Shown in pieces: positions 53,438 through 63,225 of a stretch of DNA of 64,000 bases (within the stretch, counting starts at the first letter, position 1; the number at the start of each line of letters is the position of its first letter). The stretch is taken from assembly GCF_034932365.1 (NCBI RefSeq), contig NZ_JAYGHR010000080.1, forward strand, positions 1 to 64,000, in the 5' to 3' direction. Made by a program: the position numbers and the translations under genes. The notes beneath the pieces were generated by a model. The model worked only from the letters and a program-made list of their open reading frames with translations. It was not told the DNA's origin and did no database searches. The DNA is from Capilliphycus robustus (GTDB lineage: Bacteria; Cyanobacteriota; Cyanobacteriia; Cyanobacteriales; Microcoleaceae).

Positions 53438-54571
53438 ATGTTTACTGCTCTCAAAGTTCGGTTGTATCCCAATCAAGAACAGCGCATTCAACTTTTAAAA
53501 GAGTTTGGGTGTGCCAGGTTTGTATATAATCGATTTCTGGCGGAGTGGAACAAAGTTTACGAGGAAACGGGCAAAGGCTTAAATTATACGAAATGTGCCA
53601 ATAAATTACCCGCTCTCAAAAAAGAGTTGCCCTGGTTAACCGAGGTTGCTAGTCAAGTTTTACAGCAATCGCTAAAAAACCTGGATACCGCATTTAAGAA
53701 CTTTTTTACAGGTACAAGTCGATACCCTAAATTAAAGTCCAAACATAGAAAGCAATCCGCAACTTATCCTCAAGGGTTTCGGGTTAACAGTTCAACAATT
53801 AAACTCCCCAAACTGGGAGAAGTTAAAGCTAAGATTCACCGATCAATAAAAGGTAAAGTCAAGTCAATTACTGTTTCGATGACTCCATCGGGCAAGTATT
53901 TTGCATCGCTTAAAATTGAGTTAGCGGGTTTATTACCCAAACCCTGTATAGAAGGTAAAGTGATCGGTGTTGATTTAGGACTGGATGCCCTGATTGTTAC
54001 CAGCGACGGCGAAAAGATTAAACCTCCTAAATTCTATAGACAATATGAGAAAAAGTTAGCCAGATCTCAAAAACGATTATCTCGTAAAGTCAAGGGATCT
54101 AGTAATCGAAACAAGGCAAGGATTAAGGTTGCAAAGGTACACAACAAGATTGCCAATTGTCGTTTAGACGCTCATCACAAGCTTTCACGCAAGCTAGTTG
54201 ACAAAAACCAAGTCATTGTGTTTGAGAATCTAAATATTAAAGGTATGGGTCGCAATCATTGTTTAGCCAAGTCTATTAACGATGCTGCCTGGGGGATGCT
54301 ACAAACCCTAACCGAATACAAGGCAAAAGAGCAGGGGAAATTAGTTGTCTTTGTAGACCGATTTTTCCCCAGTTCTAAAACTTGTAATTGTTGTGGGCAT
54401 CGAATTGATACAATGCCCTTAAAAGTCAGGACTTGGGAATGTCCAAAGTGCGGAAAAGTGCATGATAGAGACATCAACACCGCACTCAATTTGCGTGACT
54501 ATTTTATAACGGAGACTGTTGCGGAAAAACGGATTAAGCTATCTCTAAAACACAAAGATATCGGTTGCTAA
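53438..54571 (+). CDS. tnpB: TnpB RNA-guided nuclease-like protein (IS200/IS605)
   Basis: A 377-residue TnpB. The N-terminal part (MFTALKVRLYPNQEQRIQLL) leads to a RuvC-like nuclease with motif I Asp in GVDLGLDALIVTSDG (near 185), motif II Glu in VFENLNIKGM (near 265) and motif III Asp in HDRDINTALNLRDY (near 350). The zinc ribbon CNCCGH...CPKCG lies between II and III. All catalytic residues are intact. TnpB proteins use an RNA made from the transposon right end to cleave donor sites and promote element retention. The ATG at 53438 is chosen by homology. The last ~20 residues run into the region of the guide RNA. Confidence 0.93.
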   Translation: MFTALKVRLYPNQEQRIQLLKEFGCARFVYNRFLAEWNKVYEETGKGLNYTKCANKLPALKKELPWLTEVASQVLQQSLKNLDTAFKNFFTGTSRYPKLKSKHRKQSATYPQGFRVNSSTIKLPKLGEVKAKIHRSIKGKVKSITVSMTPSGKYFASLKIELAGLLPKPCIEGKVIGVDLGLDALIVTSDGEKIKPPKFYRQYEKKLARSQKRLSRKVKGSSNRNKARIKVAKVHNKIANCRLDAHHKLSRKLVDKNQVIVFENLNIKGMGRNHCLAKSINDAAWGMLQTLTEYKAKEQGKLVVFVDRFFPSSKTCNCCGHRIDTMPLKVRTWECPKCGKVHDRDINTALNLRDYFITETVAEKRIKLSLKHKDIGC

Positions 54572-54754
54572 CAGTTAAGTTAATCCGTTCTTCCTTTTAA
54601 TATCTGTTTCTGATTTTTTAGCGTCAGGAAGTGGCGTTTTAGCCTGTGGAGACGATGTAAGACCAAAGCTGGAAGTTAATTCTGGTAGAGGCGATTGTCA
54701 AAGAAACAGGAAGCCCACACCATAAGCGTGCATCGTTGGTGTTGGGTACTTCAC
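54572..54754 (+). ncRNA. Candidate right-end (omega/reRNA) scaffold
   Basis: The 183 bp after tnpB include GGAGACGATGTAAGACCAAA and GAAACAGGAAGCCCACACCA, conserved in the neighbouring non-autonomous element, and end in a CACCA/TGGTG hairpin. By analogy with other IS605 elements this end is transcribed as the TnpB guide scaffold, with the guide taken from DNA beyond 54754. Transcription is not shown by sequence. Confidence 0.45.
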
Positions 54755-54799
54755 AATTTAGCACTCCTAATTAGATCTTTGCTCTTTTCCTTGTTTGCT

Positions 54800-55972
54800 A
54801 TGTATCTGAAAACGCTACACCTTCAACAGTTTCGCAACTATCGGGATCAAAAAGTAGTGTTTGATGCTCCTAAAACGATTTTAGTTGGTGATAACGCCCA
54901 AGGAAAATCTAATCTGTTAGAAGCGGTTGAGTTACTTTCTACGTTAAAAAGTCATCGGGTGAGTCGCGATCGCGATCTGATTTTAGATCCTGAAACCATC
55001 GGACAAATTACCGCTACTTTAGAACGAGATCGAGGACTCTTAGAACTGGCTGTGACGCTGCGAAGTCAAGGACGACGAACGGTGATGTTGAATGGTGAAA
55101 GTCTACGACGACAGTTAGATTTTTTAAGTCTTCTCAATGTCGTGGAATTTTCGAGTTTAGATTTGGAATTAGTGCGAGGAAGTCCTGAACGACGCCGCAG
55201 TTGGTTGGATCGGTTGTTAGTTCAACTTGAACCTGTTTATGCTTATATTTTACACCAATATAACCAAGTTTTGCGACAACGCAATGCTTTACTTAAAAAA
55301 AACAGATCTCTATCTCGTTTATCGACAGATATTGAACCCAAATCCTCAAGTTCTGGCTCAGAATTAGCCGTTTGGGATGCTCAACTTGCGGTTACGGGTT
55401 CAAGAGTCATCCGACGGCGAGATCGGGTTTTAGAACGGTTGACACCCTTGGCTCAAACTTGGCATCATTTAATTAGTGGGAGTACCGAGAATTTACAACT
55501 GAGTTATCAACCGAATGTGCAGGTTTTGTCCGCAGAAAAGACTCGGTTATCGGCGTTATCGCCCCAAGCGGTTCAGCAGGCTTTTTTGCAAAAAATCTCG
55601 ACTCGGGCGATCGCGGAACAGCAGCAAGGAACGTCTTTAGTTGGCCCCCATCGGGATGATATTTGCTTTGAAATTAATCAAACTCCCGCTCGTCAGCATG
55701 GGTCTTCCGGTCAACAAAGAACGCTGGTTTTAGCGTTAAAATTGGCTGAATTACAGTTAATAGAAGATGTGGTGGGTGAACCGCCTTTATTACTCTTAGA
55801 TGATGTTTTAGCCGAATTAGATATCAACCGTCAAAATCAACTTTTAGAAGCAGTGGGTGATCGCTTTCAAACCTTAATTACAACTACTCATCTAGGTGTT
55901 TTTGATGATCAATGGTTGAAAAATACTCAAATTCTGTCTGTACAATCTGGAAAAGTTGACTATTATTTTTAA
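54800..55972 (+). CDS. recF: DNA replication/repair protein RecF
   Basis: A 390-residue SMC-like ATPase. Walker A is GDNAQGKSN near residue 31 in TILVGDNAQGKSNLLEAV, the ABC signature GSSGQQRTLVLALKL is near 310, and Walker B is PPLLLLDDVLAELD near 340. RecF loads RecA at gaps with RecO and RecR. The start MYLKTLHLQQFRNY at 54800 matches the family; a longer frame to 54695 would run into the IS right end and is an artefact. Because the IS ends only 45 bp upstream, the native promoter may have been displaced, and transcription could come from the element. Confidence 0.95.
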   Translation: MYLKTLHLQQFRNYRDQKVVFDAPKTILVGDNAQGKSNLLEAVELLSTLKSHRVSRDRDLILDPETIGQITATLERDRGLLELAVTLRSQGRRTVMLNGESLRRQLDFLSLLNVVEFSSLDLELVRGSPERRRSWLDRLLVQLEPVYAYILHQYNQVLRQRNALLKKNRSLSRLSTDIEPKSSSSGSELAVWDAQLAVTGSRVIRRRDRVLERLTPLAQTWHHLISGSTENLQLSYQPNVQVLSAEKTRLSALSPQAVQQAFLQKISTRAIAEQQQGTSLVGPHRDDICFEINQTPARQHGSSGQQRTLVLALKLAELQLIEDVVGEPPLLLLDDVLAELDINRQNQLLEAVGDRFQTLITTTHLGVFDDQWLKNTQILSVQSGKVDYYF

Positions 55973-56071
55973 GTATAAAAACCACAAAGACACAGAGACA
56001 CAAACTGTACAATCTGGAAAAGTTGACTATTATTTTTAAGTATAAAAAACACAAAGACACAGAGACACAAA
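55938..56071 (+). repeat. 67-bp tandem duplication covering the end of recF
   Basis: Positions 55938-56004 and 56005-56071 match at all but one base. The first copy contains the last codons of recF and its stop; the second is a downstream echo (CTGTACAATCTGGAAAAGTT and onward). Each ends in ACACAAAGACACAGAGACAC. It does not change RecF. Confidence 0.95.
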
Positions 56072-56118
56072 GAGGGAATATTCTGGTTGTTTAGGTCTTT
56101 TTTATATCAGAAAATATT

Positions 56119-57090
56119 CTAATGCGTCTTTGTACGGCTATATTTATTCTGTTTATGTTCATACATGAGTTGGTCAGCCAGTGCTAATCCTTGTTCGAGT
56201 GAAAAGTCATTATCATTAAAATTACAAGTCTGTATTCCCATACTCATTGAAAGTTTATAAGCTTGATTTTGCTTTTGATTTAACTCATCAATATTTGCTT
56301 TTAGCCGGACATAAAAGTTAGATATACTGCCATCTACACCGGATATAAATAAAGCAAATTCATCGCCTCCTAGTCTAGCAATAATATCCGCATCTCGAAA
56401 GGTTTGTTTTAAGATTTTGGCGGCATCAACAATGACTTTATCTCCGATTTCATGCCCTAGTGTATCATTAATTTTCTTCAATCCATCTAAATCAGCAAAT
56501 ACAATACAGCATGAAACTTGAGTGCGTCGAGCGATTTTGATTTGTTGTTCAGCTAAGACAAAAAAGCCTCGTCGGTTATAAAGTCCGGTTAATTCATCCG
56601 TCAGAGATAACTGTCTGACTTCTGCTTCTGCTTTTAAACGCTCTTGAATTTCCTGTTTTAAACGTTGATTTTGTTCGATGAGTTTTTGCTGCTGTTGTTG
56701 GATGAGTAATTGATTTTTTACTCGCATCAACACTTCTTGTTCTTGAAACGGTTTAGTAATATAATCAACACCTCCTAATTCAAAGGCTTGCATTTTATTT
56801 TCAAGTCTTTCTAAGGCACTAATAAAAATCACCGGAATCTGAGCCGTTTCTTCTGAAGCTTTTAACTGTTTGCAGACTTCATAGCCATTCATTTCGGGCA
56901 TATTAATATCGAGTAAAATCAAATTAGGAGGATCTCGATTAACTCCTTGGAGTGCCATTTTTCCATTGAGAGATTTACGAACAATATAGCCCTGTGACTC
57001 TAGAATTTTGGCTAACAATCGCAAATTATCGGGGGTATCATCTACGATGAGAATATTCGTTTCTGTCGGAGATCTAAGTAAAGTCGTCAT
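56119..57090 (-). CDS. Response regulator diguanylate cyclase (REC-GGDEF)
   Basis: A 323-residue PleD-like protein. A receiver domain (NILIVDDTPDNLRLLAKILE, LILLDINMPEMNGYEVCKQL with phospho-acceptor Asp, VDYITKPF) is joined by a short coiled coil (QQQKLIEQNQRLKQEIQERL) to a GGDEF domain. The active motif is GGDEF at 241-245, with an RDAD inhibitory site five residues before it. It makes c-di-GMP when phosphorylated. The histidine kinase gene lies upstream with a 70-bp gap on the same strand, so that hybrid kinase is the likely phosphodonor. The ATG at 57090 is clear. Confidence 0.92.
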   Translation of the reverse strand: MTTLLRSPTETNILIVDDTPDNLRLLAKILESQGYIVRKSLNGKMALQGVNRDPPNLILLDINMPEMNGYEVCKQLKASEETAQIPVIFISALERLENKMQAFELGGVDYITKPFQEQEVLMRVKNQLLIQQQQQKLIEQNQRLKQEIQERLKAEAEVRQLSLTDELTGLYNRRGFFVLAEQQIKIARRTQVSCCIVFADLDGLKKINDTLGHEIGDKVIVDAAKILKQTFRDADIIARLGGDEFALFISGVDGSISNFYVRLKANIDELNQKQNQAYKLSMSMGIQTCNFNDNDFSLEQGLALADQLMYEHKQNKYSRTKTH

Positions 57091-57160
57091 CTTTTTAAAA
57101 GTTCGAGTGGTAATCGTTTTTTGTTTAAGATTATTAATAAATAACTGTGTTTAAATTCTC

Positions 57161-60100
57161 TTATTCTCGGCTTTGAATGAGATTAACAATTTGTTCAAAT
57201 TGATATTGGTTTGCAAGTGCTGTTAGACGAGTTCCCAGTTGAGCGAATTCAGGAGAAAGTTCATCAACTAATTCAGCGATCGCCATATCATTTCCACAAA
57301 TAGCCGCATCTTCTAATTTCATCAACCAAGCTTGAGGTAATGAGGCCAAAAGCTGAGGATCAAAATGAGGTTTTGGCTTGCGAGTGTCTGGTTTCCCGTT
57401 CCAAGAATGCTCTTGGGATGACTCTTTCCCGAATGCTGAGAACACAGTTTCCTGTTGTTGATAAAGATACTCTAAACCCAAATATTCCGCCATTTTCAGA
57501 AATAAAGTCTGTTCACGGAAAGGTTTACTGATATAATCATTACAACCAGCAGCCAGGGCAAGAGCGCGATCGCTTTGGGAAGCTTGGGCGGTGAGGGCGA
57601 TAATAATACTGGTTTTTCCCTGTTCGATTGCCCTAATTTGCTTTGTAGCTTCGTAGCCATTGAGTATGGGCATCCGAATATCCATCCAGGTTAGATCAGG
57701 TAGCCATTCTTTCCAAAGCTGTACTGCTTCTTGACCGTTACTAGCTTCGCGTACTTCTAATCCCAAGTTTGACAGTAATCTGACCATGAGTAAACGATTT
57801 TCAGCCCGATCATCCACGACTAAAATGCGGCGATGAGGTTGCCCAGGAGCTAACCCGATCACCAGGCGATCGCTCTGTTCAGGGGTGAGATCGACTCCAT
57901 CAGTTACGCGAACGGGCAGGGTAAACGAAAATGTACTTCCCTGTTCTATTTTACTCTTGACGGTGATTTCTCCGCCCATCAGTTCTAACAATTTGCGGCT
58001 AATGGTTAATCCTAAGCCTGTTCCACTAACAAAACGTTTTCCGGCTTGGGCTTGTACAAAGGCATCAAAAATCGTATTTAATTCTTCTGGAGCAATACCA
58101 ACTCCGGTATCTTCGACTTCAAACATCAGGGTGTTAGGCTGTTGAAATTCCTGAGTTTGAACTCGTAGTGTTACATTGCCTTTTTTTGTAAATTTAATGG
58201 CATTACTGAGAAGATTGAGCAGAACTTGACGAAGTTTTTGAGCATCTGCCACAATAAATTGAGGAACTTCGGGTGCAATTTCAAAACAAAGGTCAAGCCC
58301 TTTAGAACTGGCGCGTTCAGCTAACATATTTCGTAGCGAATGCAGCAAGGCAATTAAATCAAAACCCGTTTCTTCTAAGGTGCAATGTCCGGCTTCTATT
58401 TTAGAGAGATCTAAGACATCATTAATCAAACTCAAGAGATGATCGCCACTGCGCTGAATAGTTTGTAGATCTTCTTGTTGAGTGGAAGTCAGGGAAGGAT
58501 CACGAGCCATCACCTGAGTAAACCCGAGAATCACATTTAGGGGAGTCCGCAGTTCGTGACTCATATTGGCGAGGAAGATACTTTTTGCTAAGTTCGCGGC
58601 TTCTGCGGCTTCCATTGCTTGTCGGAGTGCTATTTCTGTTTGTTTGCGATCGCTAATATCTTTGTGGGTTCCAATCATCCGTAACGGCTTACCTTGGGGA
58701 GCACGGAGGACAACTTTACCATAGTTAGCGACCCATTTCCACTCCCCAGACTTGCAGCGCACCCGATAGTCAAAGTTATAGTTGACGGAGGGATCTTGCA
58801 AGTGAGCATTTAGACATTCAAAGACCCTGGATTTATCATCGGGGTGAATCATATTTTCCCAAACCATTGTATTCATAATTAACTCTTCAGGCGGATAGCC
58901 TAGCATCTCCTGATAGTAGGAATTGAGGTAAACTTTGCCTGTGATTATATCCCAATCCCAGAGTCCATCTCCAGAGGCTTCGAGTGCGAGTTGCAAGCGT
59001 TCTTCGCTCAGTTGTAAAGCAATTTCAGCTTGATGTTGTTGGGTGATATCAATGGCAACTCCTCCAATTAATAAATCTCCAGATAAGTCAGGAATTGGAA
59101 ATTTATAGACCAAAAAATGACCCAGACTTTTATCTAGACGGGGCGCAATTTCAATAACTTTGAGGACTTGGAGAGTTTTAGCGACGGTCTGAATATTATT
59201 AAAATAGTCTTGAGCGATAGAGGGGGGGTAGAGTTCAAAAATCGATTTGCCAATCAGATTATCAGTCGGTAAGTCGAAGGTGCGAAGATAAGTTTGACTG
59301 ACATAGACGATCACACCATTGGCATCGGTGATCCAAGCAGCAGCCGGGCTATGATTCATAAAAGTCTGAAAACGAGCTTCACTCTCTCGCAGGGCGTTTT
59401 CGATCAGTTGTCTAGCGCTAATATCTCGCAAAAAGGTGGTAAAAATCTCCTCGCCATTGAGATTTAGCTTAGAAATAGAGGCTTCTGCGGGAAACTCTGA
59501 GTCATCTTTGCGCCGTCCAAAAATTGCGCCTCGCTCTGCCATTTGTCGCCCATGACTTTCAGTTTGACTATATTGGCTAACGTGCTGATGATGAAGATTG
59601 GCAAAGCGTTCTGGCATTAACAGGTTGAGGGGTTTTCCTAATACTTCGTCTGCCGTGTAACCAAAAATTTGTTCAGCCCCTTTATTAAATAGGGTGATTT
59701 GCTGCTGGCTATTGATGGAAATAATCGCATCGCTAGCAATGTCTAAAATTCCAGCAAACCGGGCTTGAGAAATTTGCAGGTTAATTTCGGCTTTTTTGCG
59801 CTCCGTAATATCTTGACCAATCCCCAAAGAATACCCACTTGATAGCCGCACATTTGCCCAAGATGTGTTGATTTGCTTCCCGGTTGCGGTGAGGGTGGTC
59901 ATATCTCTCCACTGTCCGGTTGCGGCTAACATAAATTCTAAAACACTTTGACAATAAACGGGGTCAGGATAACATCTGGCTAAGATATCTTTTTGTTGCC
60001 AGCTTTCGAGGGAATATTCTAAAACTCGTTCAACTTCGGGGTTAATGAATTCTATTTTGCCCTCTGGGTTAAACAAGGTAATCATCACCGGGATATTATT

Positions 60101-62947
60101 AACAATCGCTTCCAACATTTCCTTTTGATATCGCAGCGCTTCCTCTGTTTGTTTGCGTTCGCTGATATCGCGGCAGATGCAGAAGTTCATGATCTCACCG
60201 TCTAATTCGACTCGGTTCCAGCTAATTTCTACATCATATTCTGAACTATTTTTGCGGCGATGTCTCGTCTCAAATAGAGGAATAATTTCCTCTCTACCCA
60301 GCATCAGTTTTAGCTCTTCTTTTGTCCACTGAGCATCCCAATCGGCAACATTTAGAGTTTGAGTTTCTTCTAAGGTGTAGCCAATCATTCGGGCAAAACC
60401 AGCGCTAGATTGTACCACATTTCCTTGATAATTCATCACAACAATACCATCCATTGAGGTATTAAATAGGGTTTGAGTTCGCAGCAGTTCTTGTTCTAAA
60501 TTAATTTCGGCTTGTTTGCGGTCAGTAATATCCTTCATAAAGCAGTAATGCCCTATAAATTCCTGCTGTTGATCATAGGACGCAATCATCACCAATTGTT
60601 TATAAAAAATCGAACCGTCTAGGCGAATTCCTGTTGTTTCAACTTCGACTCGACCTTCTTTTAGCATTTGCTGATAGGCAACAACTAATTTTTCCAACTC
60701 GTCAGGATGTACGGTTTTTTGCCAAGCCATCCCGATCATGTCTTCAGGTTCGTAGCCTGCGATATTCGCATAGTTTTTATTAATATAAAGGTAATATCCT
60801 TGAGCATCGAGTTTAGAAATACCTGATAAGGCATTTTCCATCACCTCAGCCATTTCTCGCCGCTCGGCTTCTGCTTTTTTGCGATCAGTAATATCTTCTG
60901 AAAAACAAAGTAAATAATCGGGCTGATGCTGCTCATTATAAACGGGAATTTTTACCGTATGCAGCCAACGTCTACCCCGACTATAACTATCAATTACTTC
61001 TTCGGGGATATCTTTAATAGTTCTCTTTTCAACAGCTTCTCTATCTTTTTTATTAAAAAAGTTAGCTTGTTCTAGGGGAAAAAAGTCATAATCTGTTTTA
61101 CCCAGGGCTTGTTCTGCTGATATTCCAAATAACTGTTCACAGGTTTTATTCCAAAACTGAAAGACTCCTAATGTTTCAGGGTGTACATCCTTGACAAAAA
61201 CCGCCAGGGGTAAATGATCTAATAAAGCTTGTAAGAAATTGCGAGTGTGTTGAATTTCTTCTTCGGCTTGCTTGCGTTTGGTAATATCAATAAAGCTAAT
61301 CACCACTTGTTTGAGTTCACCGTTTGCCTCAAATTCTGGGTAAGCATTGACTAATACCCAAGTCAGGGGAGGACTGCCTTTATTGATTCCTAAGAGATAA
61401 TTTTTGAGGGGAGTTTGAGTCGATAAAACCCGATGGATAGGGTATTCTTCAGTGGGCATTCGACTTCCATCTTCCCGGATAAAATACCAAGCTTGATCAA
61501 TAGCTGTTTTTCCGATCATTTGCTCCATCGATAACCCAAGTAATTCACTAGCTTTTGAATTGCAGAGTAAAATACTTGTATCGGCAGCATGAATCACAAA
61601 ACCAGCACTTAAATTATTAATCAGTTGTCGATATCGAACTTCACTTTCTTGTAGAGCAACTTCTGATTTTTTCCGTTCTGCAATATTTCGAGCGATTTTT
61701 GAGGCACCAATAATATTGCCATTCTCGTCTTTAATCGGAGAAACACTGAGAGAAACATCGATAATCGTTCCATCTTTTTTACGGCGTTTTGTATCGTAGT
61801 GTTCAATGCGTTCTCCCTGTATAATTCTTTTTAAAATGTTCTCTTCTTCCGGTTTATAATCTGCGGAAATCAGTTCTTTTCCCGATTTACCAATCATCTC
61901 CTGTGCAGTATAACCAAAAATTTTCTCTGCTCCTGCATTCCAGCTTGTAATAATATCTTCTAAATTTTTACTAAAAATCGCATCTTCTGAAGATTCAACA
62001 ATTGCAGCCAGTCGAGCCATCTCTAATTCAGCCTGTTGTCGCTGGTAAATTTCCCATTTTAACTGGCGATTGACTTTTTTCTGTTGTTTAACTTGGTGAT
62101 GACGAACTTGGGCTAAATGCACAACTAAAATTAATAACCAAATTAAAATAAAACACCCTAAAACAACAATACTCGATAAAAAAGATTTCGTTTTTGAGAT
62201 GAATTCAGGTGTTGGGAAAACTTCAACTCGCCAATCTGCACCATAAGCCCTGATAAATACGGTTTTCCGATAGCCAGATTCAGTCGTAAGTCCGGGTTGA
62301 CGATAGATTAATTTATCTCTCTCATAAATCGCAACTTTATATCCAGATGACACTCTTAAAACACTATCAAATAAACTTTGAAACCGAAAGACACCAACAA
62401 TAAATCCATCAAAGCGATCTCCGACAAATATAGGTATAGTTGTTATAAATCCTTGACCCCCTTGAGCAAGTGAAATATTCGCAGTTAGAATTACTTGATT
62501 GAGATCACGAGCCAACCGTAACGTAATCAGGTGACGCCGCTCCTGACTCAAATCTTGGTTCTGTACGGCTTCATTTCCGACTACTGGAATCACCCAACGG
62601 ACTTTAAAATTAGAATCAACCCATTCAATAGCCTGATAACCAGAGAAATTATTTATATAGGCGGTAGTATCGGCTTCCCAAAGTTCCCGTGCCGTACCCC
62701 CACTGGCTTGCCAACGGTTCGCTATGCGCTGAAGCCCCTGTATCCGAGTTGTGAGTTCTTGATTGAGTTGTAACTGAATGGCATCGGCTTCTTGTTGAAT
62801 TAACTGATTAATGTGAAGTTCTTCGTTTATGGTGAGTTGTTGCCAGAGAAAAAAAACCGCTACAGAAGCCAGTACACCCAGCAACAAAGGCAGCAGTTTT
62901 TGAAGAGGTATTTGACATAAAGTTCTCATGGGGTTGAGTTTAGTCAT
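57161..62947 (-). CDS. CHASE/multi-PAS hybrid histidine kinase
   Basis: A 1928-residue membrane sensor. A first helix (LLPLLLGVLASVAVFFLWQQ, ~18-37) and a second (SSIVVLGCFILIWLLILVVH, ~256-277) flank a periplasmic CHASE-type domain (ERRHLITLRLARDLNQVILT). At least nine PAS/PAC modules follow, each ending in ISERKQTE or ITDRKKAE. HisKA has His1464 in ANMSHELRTPLNVILGF, then a HATPase (NLLSNAIKFTKKGN; DTGVGIAPEE; GTGLGLTISRKLLELMGG). A C-terminal receiver has phospho-acceptor Asp in WMDIRMPILNGYEATKQIR, and a short Hpt-like end may follow. It probably relays a periplasmic ligand plus cytoplasmic PAS cues to the adjacent REC-GGDEF protein. Confidence 0.93.
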   Translation of the reverse strand: MTKLNPMRTLCQIPLQKLLPLLLGVLASVAVFFLWQQLTINEELHINQLIQQEADAIQLQLNQELTTRIQGLQRIANRWQASGGTARELWEADTTAYINNFSGYQAIEWVDSNFKVRWVIPVVGNEAVQNQDLSQERRHLITLRLARDLNQVILTANISLAQGGQGFITTIPIFVGDRFDGFIVGVFRFQSLFDSVLRVSSGYKVAIYERDKLIYRQPGLTTESGYRKTVFIRAYGADWRVEVFPTPEFISKTKSFLSSIVVLGCFILIWLLILVVHLAQVRHHQVKQQKKVNRQLKWEIYQRQQAELEMARLAAIVESSEDAIFSKNLEDIITSWNAGAEKIFGYTAQEMIGKSGKELISADYKPEEENILKRIIQGERIEHYDTKRRKKDGTIIDVSLSVSPIKDENGNIIGASKIARNIAERKKSEVALQESEVRYRQLINNLSAGFVIHAADTSILLCNSKASELLGLSMEQMIGKTAIDQAWYFIREDGSRMPTEEYPIHRVLSTQTPLKNYLLGINKGSPPLTWVLVNAYPEFEANGELKQVVISFIDITKRKQAEEEIQHTRNFLQALLDHLPLAVFVKDVHPETLGVFQFWNKTCEQLFGISAEQALGKTDYDFFPLEQANFFNKKDREAVEKRTIKDIPEEVIDSYSRGRRWLHTVKIPVYNEQHQPDYLLCFSEDITDRKKAEAERREMAEVMENALSGISKLDAQGYYLYINKNYANIAGYEPEDMIGMAWQKTVHPDELEKLVVAYQQMLKEGRVEVETTGIRLDGSIFYKQLVMIASYDQQQEFIGHYCFMKDITDRKQAEINLEQELLRTQTLFNTSMDGIVVMNYQGNVVQSSAGFARMIGYTLEETQTLNVADWDAQWTKEELKLMLGREEIIPLFETRHRRKNSSEYDVEISWNRVELDGEIMNFCICRDISERKQTEEALRYQKEMLEAIVNNIPVMITLFNPEGKIEFINPEVERVLEYSLESWQQKDILARCYPDPVYCQSVLEFMLAATGQWRDMTTLTATGKQINTSWANVRLSSGYSLGIGQDITERKKAEINLQISQARFAGILDIASDAIISINSQQQITLFNKGAEQIFGYTADEVLGKPLNLLMPERFANLHHQHVSQYSQTESHGRQMAERGAIFGRRKDDSEFPAEASISKLNLNGEEIFTTFLRDISARQLIENALRESEARFQTFMNHSPAAAWITDANGVIVYVSQTYLRTFDLPTDNLIGKSIFELYPPSIAQDYFNNIQTVAKTLQVLKVIEIAPRLDKSLGHFLVYKFPIPDLSGDLLIGGVAIDITQQHQAEIALQLSEERLQLALEASGDGLWDWDIITGKVYLNSYYQEMLGYPPEELIMNTMVWENMIHPDDKSRVFECLNAHLQDPSVNYNFDYRVRCKSGEWKWVANYGKVVLRAPQGKPLRMIGTHKDISDRKQTEIALRQAMEAAEAANLAKSIFLANMSHELRTPLNVILGFTQVMARDPSLTSTQQEDLQTIQRSGDHLLSLINDVLDLSKIEAGHCTLEETGFDLIALLHSLRNMLAERASSKGLDLCFEIAPEVPQFIVADAQKLRQVLLNLLSNAIKFTKKGNVTLRVQTQEFQQPNTLMFEVEDTGVGIAPEELNTIFDAFVQAQAGKRFVSGTGLGLTISRKLLELMGGEITVKSKIEQGSTFSFTLPVRVTDGVDLTPEQSDRLVIGLAPGQPHRRILVVDDRAENRLLMVRLLSNLGLEVREASNGQEAVQLWKEWLPDLTWMDIRMPILNGYEATKQIRAIEQGKTSIIIALTAQASQSDRALALAAGCNDYISKPFREQTLFLKMAEYLGLEYLYQQQETVFSAFGKESSQEHSWNGKPDTRKPKPHFDPQLLASLPQAWLMKLEDAAICGNDMAIAELVDELSPEFAQLGTRLTALANQYQFEQIVNLIQSRE

Positions 62948-63225
62948 AGAGCAAAAAACTGATTGCTATAGCAGAAGTCAGGAGACAGGAGACAGGAGAC
63001 AGAATTGAAACCTTTATCATAAAAGGATTTGACAGAAAAACAGTGTCCTAATCAACTCTTTCTCTGCTATAGATCACTATATCTAAGATATCTCAAATTC
63101 ATTAGGCTACATTTCGGAGCTTAATGATTCGAGATATCGTCAAGCATAGTGCGGATCGTAAATCAATGCAGAAAGATTAACCCCAAAATCGAGCAATAAA
63201 TATTTATCAAAAGTCAATTTAACAG
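62948..63225. other. Spacer upstream of the hybrid kinase gene
   Basis: A spacer of 278 bp with AGGAGACAGGAGACAGGAGA repeats near 62980. It should hold the kinase promoter. No gene was recognised. Confidence 0.4.

Larger units (their letters stand above)
52914..54754. mobile_element. Complete IS200/IS605-family insertion sequence
   Basis: An element of about 1.84 kb with divergent tnpA and tnpB. The left end has a CGCCA...TGGCG subterminal hairpin and the right end a CACCA...TGGTG hairpin before GGGTACTTCAC. There are no long terminal inverted repeats, as expected for single-strand Y1 transposition. Both genes are open. The right boundary is set by comparison with the short derivative to the left; the left boundary is approximate. 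Confidence 0.85.

Noticed and set aside
54695..54799. N-terminal extension of RecF
   Set aside because: It translates the IS right end; the family start is at 54800.
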